From the NCBI GenBank assembly GCA_022824735.1, contig JAJDZI010000066.1:1-46259 (forward strand): a DNA stretch of 46,259 nucleotides, given 5' to 3'. A model generated the notes under the pieces. The model was not told the origin of the DNA. It was given only the letters and a program-made list of their open reading frames with translations, and did not search any database. Source of the DNA: Nitrospirales bacterium (lineage in GTDB: Bacteria; Nitrospirota; Nitrospiria; Nitrospirales; UBA8639). A program made the position numbers and the translations under genes. Positions 26,941 through 33,662 of the stretch are shown piece after piece (the first letter of the stretch is position 1; each line of letters begins with the position of its first letter).

Positions 26941-26969
26941 ATCATAGCCCGTTGATTTCTGACAATGAA
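26941..26969 (-). promoter_or_regulatory. Possible promoter of tRNA-Val
   Basis: On the minus strand, TTCATT (26969-26964), a 17-bp spacer and TATGAT (26946-26941) place a start a few bases before the mature tRNA 5' end. The -10 is good and the -35 weak. Confidence 0.4.
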
Positions 26970-27014
26970 CTGTACGCTTGCCTTCTGTCATACTCGACCA
27001 TATAAGCTGGATCC

Positions 27015-27043
27015 GTCCCCGACATCCTTAATCGGGGATCCAG
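27015..27043. repeat. Short REP-like palindrome, copy A
   Basis: Arms TCCCCGA and TCGGGGA enclose CATCCTTAA. A near copy lies at 36741-36773, and the same sequence is built into both arms of MITE copy 2. It is extragenic, before the BASS transporter. Confidence 0.65.
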
Positions 27044-27100
27044 TTTCTATGGAGGATGACGGAGGGGGAATTGTCAACGAATGACTGAACACATACAAGG

Positions 27101-28051
27101 ATGACAGAGGGGGGAATGTCGAGGATGACAGCAAGGAGATTGTTCAAGCTGCTTCAGGACGGCTTTCTCGTATGGGTCCTGCTCGGAGCCGCCTGGGGCT
27201 GGTTCATGCCGGGGCCCGCGGCTTCAGGGAAAACCTGGATTCCCGAAGCGTTAGCCGCCGTGATGCTCGGGATGGGACTGACGCTGACGCACCGGGACGT
27301 GCTCACCCTGCGTCAGGGAGGCCGGACGTTGCTGCTGGGCGTGGCCTTGCAGTACGTGGTGATGCCGCTGGGCGCCTGGGGCATCGCGACAATCCTGGGC
27401 CTGCCGAAGCTCTTGGCGCTCGGCGTGATCCTGGTCGGGGCCTGTCCCGGGGGAACGGCCTCGAACGTGGTGGCCTATCTCGCCCGGGGCGACGTGCCGT
27501 TATCCGTGGGCATGACGACGGTCTCGACGTTGCTCAGCCCGCTCTTGACCCCCCTGTGGATTTGGCTGCTCGCCGCCACGTGGTTGTCCATTGATCCGCT
27601 CCCGCTTTTATGGACGGTTACGAAGATTGTCTTGTTGCCGGTGGCTGTGGGCATGGTTCTTCGCCGCGTGTGGCAACCGAGTTCCTGGTTTTTTGAGGGC
27701 CTTCTGCCGCTTGCGTCAATGTTCATGATCGCATGGATCGTCGGGGTCATCGTCGGGTTGAATCACGATCAACTTCACTTGGCCGGTTTGATCGTGCCGG
27801 CTGTGATCCTGCACAACGCGCTGGGTCTAACGCTCGGATATTGGGGGCCTCGAATGGGGAACGTTTCGCCTCGCCTTTGCCGGACCGTGGCCCTTGAGGT
27901 CGGCATGCAGAATTCCGGGCTGGCCGTGGCCTTGGCCGTGGCCCATTTCGGCCCGGTGGCCGCCGTCCCCGGCGCGATTTTCAGTATCTGGCACAATGTA
28001 ACCGGCCCCTTGTTGGCGACTATGTGGCGCCGGGATCACAGGAACCTCTGA
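27101..28051 (+). CDS. Bile acid:sodium symporter (BASS) family transporter
   Basis: An integral membrane carrier of 316 aa with about nine to ten transmembrane segments, of the BASS superfamily that includes ASBT and plant/bacterial pyruvate and pantoate carriers. Visible marks are MLGMGLTLTHRDV, GVILVGACPGGTASNVVAYLARGDVPLS (the crossover helix region) and EVGMQNSGLAVALA (second conserved GMQNSGLA motif). The substrate is unknown. ATGs at 27101, 27116 and 27125 are all possible. The last codons and the TGA stop lie inside the end of MITE copy 2, so the natural C terminus has probably been altered. Confidence 0.88.
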   Translation: MTEGGMSRMTARRLFKLLQDGFLVWVLLGAAWGWFMPGPAASGKTWIPEALAAVMLGMGLTLTHRDVLTLRQGGRTLLLGVALQYVVMPLGAWGIATILGLPKLLALGVILVGACPGGTASNVVAYLARGDVPLSVGMTTVSTLLSPLLTPLWIWLLAATWLSIDPLPLLWTVTKIVLLPVAVGMVLRRVWQPSSWFFEGLLPLASMFMIAWIVGVIVGLNHDQLHLAGLIVPAVILHNALGLTLGYWGPRMGNVSPRLCRTVALEVGMQNSGLAVALAVAHFGPVAAVPGAIFSIWHNVTGPLLATMWRRDHRNL

Positions 28052-28236
28052 TCCCCGATTAAGAACGTCGAGGACATGTTTACTGCACTATCGGGCGCAG
28101 GGCTGCGTTGTGTCCTCGCTCAACCCTCACCTATCTCCATGATAAGCTTCGGGTTTCGCTCCGGGACGCCTTGCCCTGCATCCCGCTATCACAATAAACA
28201 TGTCCTCGACGTTCTTAATCGGGGATCAGAGGTTCC
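28041..28236. mobile_element. MITE copy 2 with 42-bp perfect terminal inverted repeats
   Basis: The arms 28041-28082 and 28195-28236 are exact inverted complements starting GGAACCTCTGAT. The core (28083-28194) matches MITE copy 1 in inverted orientation. Compared with copy 1, each arm carries the same extra 27 bp (28053-28079 and 28198-28224), which resemble the REP-like palindromes at 27.0 and 36.7 kb. The element has no coding capacity. It overlaps the 3' end of the BASS gene and could act as a transcription stop through its long hairpin. Confidence 0.88.
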
Positions 28237-29136
28237 TAAGGTATAATCCGGCCAGGTATCCCCCAACCCACCCCGACCCGGAGGCCTCCCATGCAGCAAG
28301 CCAGTTTTGCCGACCTTGCCTACACGCACAAGAAGAAGCTCACCCGCAAAGAACGGTTTCTCACGGAGATGGAGCAGCTGCTCCCGTGGCCCTAATTACT
28401 GCAGCCGATCCTCAAGCGGTATCCGAAGCCCGGGCAGGGGCGTCGCCCGATTCGGGTCGAGGTGTTATTGCGGATCTATTTCCTGCAATAGTGGTATGGC
28501 CTCAGCGACCCGGCGATGGAGGACAGTTTGTATGGCAGCGAGGCAATGCGGCGGTTTGCGCAAGTGGATCTTGAGCATATTCCCGATGAGACCACGCTCT
28601 GCACGTTTCGGCATTTTCTGGAGGCGCATGAGTTGACGGCCGCCCTCTTTCGGCTGACGACGCAGTATTTAGCGGATCGGGCAGTCTTGGTGCAGACGGG
28701 GACGATCGTGGATGCGACGATTAGCTCGGCCTCGGGCTCACGAAGAATCAGGCCTGCGCCCGGGACCGGAGATGGCGTCCACGAAAAAGGGACAGACGTG
28801 GCATTTCGGCTTGAAGGCGCATATTGGCAGTGACCCGCAGGCGCGGGTGGACCATGTTTTTGGAGTCATCAAACACTTGTGGGGATATCGGCGGGTGCGG
28901 TATCGGGGGTTAGCGAAGAGTGCGGCGCACCTGTTCACGTTATTCGCCTTGGCGGATTGGTATCTGGTGTGCCGCGAGCTAGCCGGGACGTAGGGGGCTA
29001 GTGGGTAGGGACCGCTCCGCTGGCGGCCAATCGGGGCGTCACCCTCATCGAGAGTCCTCTCTATTCTCACCGGCCCAGCCCACGAAACCCAACCCAATGA
29101 GGACTTTGAAAAAAACCGGACTTAATCAGAGGTTCC
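28237..29136 (+). mobile_element. Decayed IS5-family insertion sequence
   Basis: The transposase remnant (28290-28993) is followed by a right end reading ACTTAATCAGAGGTTCC (to 29136), whose terminal 12 bases equal the MITE ends. The left end is not separately visible. It may be lost, or the MITE's end at 28041 or 28236 may mark it. After 29136 a further ~100 bp up to ruvA shows nothing recognisable. Confidence 0.7.
28290..28993 (+). pseudogene. IS5-group transposase pseudogene
   Basis: Reading from ATG 28290 gives a typical IS5 N terminus (QQASFADLAYTHKKKLTRKERFLTEMEQLLPW). An in-frame TAA follows at about 28392 and a TAG at about 28488. The family sequence then resumes (YGLSDPAMEDSLYGSEAMRRFAQ, IPDETTLCTFRHFLE, GTIVDATI). 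A frameshift near 28735-28745 moves to the frame of STKKGQTWHFGLKAHIGSDP. The catalytic core is then deleted: KAHIGSDPQ joins directly to VDHVFGVIKHLWGYRRVRYRGLAKSAAHLFTLFALADWY from the C terminus. It cannot encode an active enzyme. Confidence 0.88.
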
Positions 29137-29237
29137 TTATGTATCATCGCCCTATCTCGCCAGCGTTTGCCAAGCCCCTGGATGGGACACTACAGTTGAC
29201 GACACGTCGCCGGACAGCGATGCCGGCTCCGTGTGGT

Positions 29238-29843
29238 CTAGTGTGTCGAGAGAATTTTCAATCCTTCCCGGATCAGTTCGTCGAGTGAGGCGGGGGCAGG
29301 GCTCATGCGGTTCACCTGGTCGAGGGCGTTTTTCACGTCGCGAGGCCGGTATCCCAGGTTGACCAGCGCCGACAGGGCATCTTCCCGTGGGGCGTCCATC
29401 GACGCCGGGGCGTCGGCCGCTTCCGGCGTTCCATCCCCGAGACCGGTGATGGAATCCTTGAGTTCCAGGGCAATGCGGCCTGCGGACTTTTTCCCGATGC
29501 CCGGAACGGACGCGAGTGTGTCCACGTCGTTGGCCAGCACGGCTTTCCGCAGGTCGGCAACCTTCAAGGCGGACAACACGCTCAGGGCCAGTTTCCCGCC
29601 CACGCCGGAAATTTTGGTCAGCAGGGTGAAGGCTGTTTTTTCGTCGGTCGTCAGGAATCCGAATAATTGAATGGCATCGTCCCGCATGTGCGTAAAGACG
29701 TGTAACGTCAGGGGCGCACGCAGGTCCGGGAGGGCGAAATAGGTGCTGAGCGGGATGAACACTTCATAGCCCACGCCGTTGACGTCGAGCACGAGCCGCG
29801 AGGGGTCTTTGGCTGCCAGGATTCCCGTCAGGTTGGCAATCAT
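29238..29843 (-). CDS. ruvA: Holliday junction branch migration protein RuvA
   Basis: RuvA tetramers bind Holliday junctions and load the RuvB motor. The 201-aa product has the N-terminal OB-fold (MIANLTGILAAKD...VNGVGYEVFIPL), the acidic-pin region, two helix-hairpin-helix motifs (LLTKISGVGGKLALSVLSAL and LASVPGIGKKSAGRIALELK) and a C-terminal RuvB-binding domain with LVNLGYRPRDVKNAL. It follows yebC on the same strand, 33 bp apart. ruvC, often between them, is absent here, and no ruvB follows. Confidence 0.95.
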   Translation of the reverse strand: MIANLTGILAAKDPSRLVLDVNGVGYEVFIPLSTYFALPDLRAPLTLHVFTHMRDDAIQLFGFLTTDEKTAFTLLTKISGVGGKLALSVLSALKVADLRKAVLANDVDTLASVPGIGKKSAGRIALELKDSITGLGDGTPEAADAPASMDAPREDALSALVNLGYRPRDVKNALDQVNRMSPAPASLDELIREGLKILSTH

Positions 29844-29876
29844 GAAGCGGAGTCACGCGAGAGGGGTTGGCGCACT

Positions 29877-30629
29877 TCAGCCGGAGGCCGCGACTTTTTC
29901 CATCACGGCATCCGGAATGTCGAAGTTGGCGTGCACTTTTTGGACGTCGTCGTGGTCGTCCAGTATTTCCATCAGTTTCAACATTTGCTCGGCCGGTTTT
30001 TCTTCGAGACAGACCTGATTCTGCGAAAGATACGTCAGTTCAGCCAACGACGTGTGGACGTCGGCCTCGTGCAAGGCTGTCTTGACTGCTTCGAACGCGG
30101 CGATCTCCGTGGTGATTTCAAAGCCGGCACCGGTCTGTTGCACGTCCTCCGCGCCGGCGTCCAGGACGATGTTCAATAGCTGATCTTCATCCAGCGCCGG
30201 CCCGTCCGCGACCAGGAGCCCTTTCTGGTGGAACTGCCACGCGACGGCCCCGGCTTCGGCCATGGTCCCGTGATTCTTCCCCAGCATGTTACGAATTTCC
30301 GACACCGTGCGGTTGCGATTATCCGTCATAACCTCAATCAGGATAGCGGTTCCACCGGGCCCGTAGCCTTCGAGGGTGAACTCTTCATAATTGACGCCCG
30401 GCAGTTCCCCCGTGCCGCGCTGGATGGCGCGTTTGATGGTATCGGCCGGCATGTTGGCTTCTTTGGCCTTGGCAATGAAGGTGCGCAGGGTCGGGTTTGC
30501 ATCGGGGTCGCCGCCCGCGCGGGCTGCCACGGTAATTTCGCGGATCAGTTTGGTAAAGATCTTTCCACGTTTTGCATCCACGCCGGCTTTATGCCGTTTA
30601 ATTGTGGACCAATGACTATGACCGCCCAT
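29877..30629 (-). CDS. yebC: YebC/PmpR family transcription/translation factor
   Basis: The 250-aa protein starts with the family signature GGHSHWSTIKRHKAGVDAKRGKIFTKLIREI and has ANMPADTIKRAIQRGTGEL, YGPGGTAILIEVMTDNRNRTVSEIRNMLGKNHG and a C-terminal PAEQMLKLMEILDDHDDVQKVHANFDI. YebC proteins have been described as transcriptional regulators and, more recently, as factors that relieve ribosome stalling at proline stretches. The role here is not determinable from sequence. A putative promoter lies at 30722-30751. It is probably co-transcribed with ruvA. Confidence 0.95.
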   Translation of the reverse strand: MGGHSHWSTIKRHKAGVDAKRGKIFTKLIREITVAARAGGDPDANPTLRTFIAKAKEANMPADTIKRAIQRGTGELPGVNYEEFTLEGYGPGGTAILIEVMTDNRNRTVSEIRNMLGKNHGTMAEAGAVAWQFHQKGLLVADGPALDEDQLLNIVLDAGAEDVQQTGAGFEITTEIAAFEAVKTALHEADVHTSLAELTYLSQNQVCLEEKPAEQMLKLMEILDDHDDVQKVHANFDIPDAVMEKVAASG

Positions 30630-30721
30630 GCCGTCGTTTCCTTATGCGAAACTTCTACGAACCGTGCGAAACTCTTGCGATGTTTCCCGGTGGTTTCGGG
30701 AACGCGCTGCTTGGTTTGCAT

Positions 30722-30751
30722 CATAGGATAGGGCATCCGATGGTTGCAACA
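30722..30751 (-). promoter_or_regulatory. Likely promoter of yebC-ruvA
   Basis: On the minus strand, TTGCAA (30751-30746), an 18-bp spacer and TATGAT (30727-30722) lie about 95 bp before the yebC start. TTGCAA is its own reverse complement. On the plus strand the same hexamer, with a 17-bp spacer, precedes TATTAC (30769-30774) and could serve the NYN gene. The rest of the 220-bp gap between yebC and the NYN gene shows nothing else. Confidence 0.45.
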
Positions 30752-30849
30752 ATCGGCTGCATCGTCTATTACATAGCCTCAACCCTTTCTCTGTTCAAGC
30801 AGGATGAGGCAACGAAGTTCGTTGCGAACATCAACGGCGGGGATGCGAA

Positions 30850-31467
30850 ATGGAAAAAGTTTTTATTTACTGGGACAATTCGAATATTTACATCAGTGCG
30901 ACAGAACTCGCTGCCGAGCGCGAGGGCCCCGATGCGCGCTATCGGTTGCGGCTTCACTTCCGTAATCTTTTGCGGTTGGCGGCCGCAGATCGTCCCATTG
31001 AGAGTGCCATCGCCGTTGGTTCGGTGCCACCGGAGTTACGCACGGTTTGGACCCGCTTGGAAAATGAGGGTATCACGGTTGAACTCTCGGAGCGCGGTGC
31101 GTTGCATGGAACCGAACAAGGTGTAGACCAGAAATTGCAGGCAAACATGTTGCGCAACGCGCTGGATTACAATGGCGACCCCGGCATAGCGGTGTTGCTG
31201 ACCGGTGATGGTAGCGGATTCTATGATGGCGTCGGGTTTCACGCCGACTTGGAGCGCATGCATCGCAAGGGGTGGCGTATTGAAGTGCTGTCGTGGACCT
31301 ACAGTTGTAACCGCCGGATGAAAGAATGGGCGGAACAAAACGGTAAATTTATTGCCTTGGACGATTTTTATGAAAGTATTACTTTTCTGGAGCCGCCACG
31401 CCCCGGACAGGCGCTTACGGAGCCGCGGTACGAAACGCCGATAGATCTTTCCCGCCGTCCGATATAA
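30850..31467 (+). CDS. NYN-domain (PIN-like) putative ribonuclease
   Basis: A 205-aa protein of the NYN/LabA-like family of PIN-fold proteins, usually Mg2+-dependent RNases. The acidic-site residues are visible: Asp in VFIYWDNSNIYI, Asp in GVDQKLQANML, and Asp in LLTGDGSGFYDGVGF near residue 120, followed by WRIEVLSW. The C-terminal tail is short and proline-rich. It stands 34 bp before fmt and may be read with it. Its base composition is less GC-rich than its neighbours, hinting at a different origin. The target RNA is unknown. Confidence 0.8.
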   Translation: MEKVFIYWDNSNIYISATELAAEREGPDARYRLRLHFRNLLRLAAADRPIESAIAVGSVPPELRTVWTRLENEGITVELSERGALHGTEQGVDQKLQANMLRNALDYNGDPGIAVLLTGDGSGFYDGVGFHADLERMHRKGWRIEVLSWTYSCNRRMKEWAEQNGKFIALDDFYESITFLEPPRPGQALTEPRYETPIDLSRRPI

Positions 31468-31501
31468 AACCAAAAAGCGGGGAGGATGGTAAGGAATCGG
31501 C

Positions 31502-32461
31502 ATGCGCGTTGTGTTTATGGGAACGCCCGCCTTTGCGGTGCCGTCACTCGAAGCCTTGGACGACTCGGACCATGAGGTTGTCGGCGTGGTCACGCAGCCT
31601 GACCGCCCCAAGGGAAGAGGCCAAACCGTGGTGTCGTGCCCGGTCAAAGAACTGGCGTTGTCCAGGGGATTGCCCGTGCGGCAACCCGAGAAGATCAAGG
31701 GTCCGGAATTCCTGCAACAACTTGCCGAGTGGAAACCTGACGTCATTGCCGTAACGGCCTTTGGCCGGATTCTCCCCAAGATGATCCTGGATCTGCCACC
31801 CATGGGATGTGTCAACGTCCATGGGTCGCTGCTGCCCGCGTACCGGGGCGCCGCGCCGATCCAGTGGGCGCTCATCCATGGAGATACGGAAACCGGCATC
31901 ACCACCATGTTGATGGATGAAGGTATGGATACGGGCGACGTGCTGTTTCAACAACCGGTCTCGATCGAACCCGAGGATACTGCCCTGGAATTGAGCGAGC
32001 GGATGGCGCTGGCCGGCGGCGCGCTCCTAGTGGAGACGCTGACGTGCTTGGCCGAACGTTCGGTCGTTCCCCGCGCGCAGGACCATGCGCGAGCCACGTT
32101 GGCTCCCTTGCTGAAAAAGGAAGACGGCGTGATCGATTGGACACAATCGGCTACGGAAATCGCCAACCGGATCCGGGGGCTGTCGCCGTGGCCCGGGTCC
32201 TACACGTTCCATCATGCCCATCGGTTGATCATCCGCAAAGGCCGTGTCGATGCGCAAGGCGGCCCGGACGGCGGCAGGCAGCGACCCGGCACCATCCTGG
32301 CTGTAGGTCCGAAATCCTTTTGGGTGGAGACGGGTGAGGGCAGGTTCGAAGTGCTGGAAGTGCAACCCGAGAATAAAAAACGCATGTCCGTGGAGCAGTT
32401 TCTGCTAGGATATGCCCTTCGAGCAAAGGAAACGTTTAGTCCGCAGCCGAGGAAGCTATGA
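31502..32461 (+). CDS. fmt: Methionyl-tRNA formyltransferase
   Basis: Fmt formylates initiator Met-tRNA using 10-formyl-THF. The 319-aa protein has MRVVFMGTPAFAVPSLEAL, VVGVVTQPDRPKGRG, the catalytic region VNVHGSLLPAYRGAAPIQWALIHGDTETGITTMLMDEGMDTGD (Asn, His and Asp triad) and a C-terminal OB-like domain. def, the usual partner, is not beside it. The stop overlaps the next small gene by 4 bp. Confidence 0.96.
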   Translation: MRVVFMGTPAFAVPSLEALDDSDHEVVGVVTQPDRPKGRGQTVVSCPVKELALSRGLPVRQPEKIKGPEFLQQLAEWKPDVIAVTAFGRILPKMILDLPPMGCVNVHGSLLPAYRGAAPIQWALIHGDTETGITTMLMDEGMDTGDVLFQQPVSIEPEDTALELSERMALAGGALLVETLTCLAERSVVPRAQDHARATLAPLLKKEDGVIDWTQSATEIANRIRGLSPWPGSYTFHHAHRLIIRKGRVDAQGGPDGGRQRPGTILAVGPKSFWVETGEGRFEVLEVQPENKKRMSVEQFLLGYALRAKETFSPQPRKL

Positions 32462-32796
32462 GTGACCAGACCAAGCAAGCCTTAGAATTCATCGGAAAGC
32501 AAATCCGCGAACTCAAAATCATTCGGCCGCACCTGCTGGAGGCCGTGAATGCGATCCTGGCAAAAGAACAATTCTCCAAATGGAAAAAACAGGTGGTTGC
32601 GCTGGTGGGAGAACACCTCGGCGACGTCTACCGGAAACGATTAGCCAAGGATTGGTTGGAAACGGCCTTTGCCGGAGCGGACATGTACGACGAATTGAAT
32701 GACGATATCGAAATGTGCCTCCGCCACCTCTACCAGCTCTCCCAGGAAATTGAAGCCAAGGGGCTGCAAGGCCGGGACGAACCCCCGTCAACCTGA
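32458..32796 (+). CDS. Small helical protein of unknown function between fmt and rsmA
   Basis: A 112-aa acidic/basic helical protein with no signal, membrane segment or known motif. Its ATG overlaps the fmt stop (ATGA) and it ends 5 bp before rsmA, so it belongs to the operon and is surely expressed. Regular heptad-like spacing in IGKQIRELKIIRPHLLEAVNAIL suggests helical bundling. Function is unknown. Confidence 0.75.
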   Translation: MSDQTKQALEFIGKQIRELKIIRPHLLEAVNAILAKEQFSKWKKQVVALVGEHLGDVYRKRLAKDWLETAFAGADMYDELNDDIEMCLRHLYQLSQEIEAKGLQGRDEPPST

Positions 32797-32801
32797 GACC
32801 G

Positions 32802-33617
32802 ATGCCCGTTCTGCCTCGCCCGCGAAAACGTCTCGGGCAACATTTTCTCATCGACCCCAACATCGTCCGCAAGATACTGCAGGTTGCGGCGTTGAATCCG
32901 GAAGACGTGGTCTTTGAAATCGGCCCCGGACGGGGCGCCCTCACGCTGGCTTTGTGCGAACGCGTCGCCCGCGTGATTGCCGTGGAGATCGACCGGCTTC
33001 TGGTCGAGTATTTGGCGCAAACCTGCGCGCAACGGGACGCCTTGGAATTGCATCACGGCGATGCCTTAGACTTTCCCTATGACACCTTGCCCGCGGGCAC
33101 GGTCGTCATTGCCAATTTACCCTACTACGTATCAACGCCTCTGGTATTCCGGTTGCTGGAGGAGCGCGAGCGCATCGACCGGATGGTGCTGATGCTGCAA
33201 CGTGAAGTGGCCGAGCGCATGGTCGCGGCGCCCGGCTCACGGGATTATGGCCTCTTGTCCGTTGTCACCCAATACTTGACGAAACCTCGCAAGGCCTTCG
33301 TCGTGCCGGCCAGTTGTTTCCGCCCGGTTCCGCAAGTGGACTCGGCGGTGGTATGTCTGACGGGTCAGGCCGCCCGTCACCCGACCACCCCAGGATTTGA
33401 CGACGTGTTCATGAAGGTTGTCCGGGCTGCGTTTGCGCATCGCCGCAAAACCCTCATCAACTCCTGCCGCGAAGAAGGCTGGGAAGAACCCGTGCTCCGA
33501 CGGGCCCTGGAAGAAATCAATATCGATCCCCGCCGCCGCGCCGAAACACTCACGGTCAAGGAATTCATCGCCCTGACCCATTCCGTCCGCCCACTCGGTT
33601 TACTAAAAGTTCATTAG
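32802..33617 (+). CDS. rsmA: 16S rRNA dimethyladenosine transferase RsmA (KsgA)
   Basis: RsmA dimethylates two adjacent adenines in helix 45 of 16S rRNA as a late check on 30S assembly. The 271-aa product opens RKRLGQHFLIDPNIVRKI and has the SAM-binding motif FEIGPGRGALTLAL, the catalytic NLPYYVSTPLV and a C-terminal helical domain with AAFAHRRKTLINSC. Resistance to kasugamycin is associated with its loss in other bacteria. Confidence 0.96.
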   Translation: MPVLPRPRKRLGQHFLIDPNIVRKILQVAALNPEDVVFEIGPGRGALTLALCERVARVIAVEIDRLLVEYLAQTCAQRDALELHHGDALDFPYDTLPAGTVVIANLPYYVSTPLVFRLLEERERIDRMVLMLQREVAERMVAAPGSRDYGLLSVVTQYLTKPRKAFVVPASCFRPVPQVDSAVVCLTGQAARHPTTPGFDDVFMKVVRAAFAHRRKTLINSCREEGWEEPVLRRALEEINIDPRRRAETLTVKEFIALTHSVRPLGLLKVH

Positions 33618-33662
33618 GTAATTTGGTTGATAAACGTCGAAGCCATATGATAGAGTTGATCT

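Noticed and set aside
30602-31126. Open frame overlapping the start of the NYN gene
   Set aside because: It runs across the intergenic gap and the NYN gene in a different frame, without motifs.
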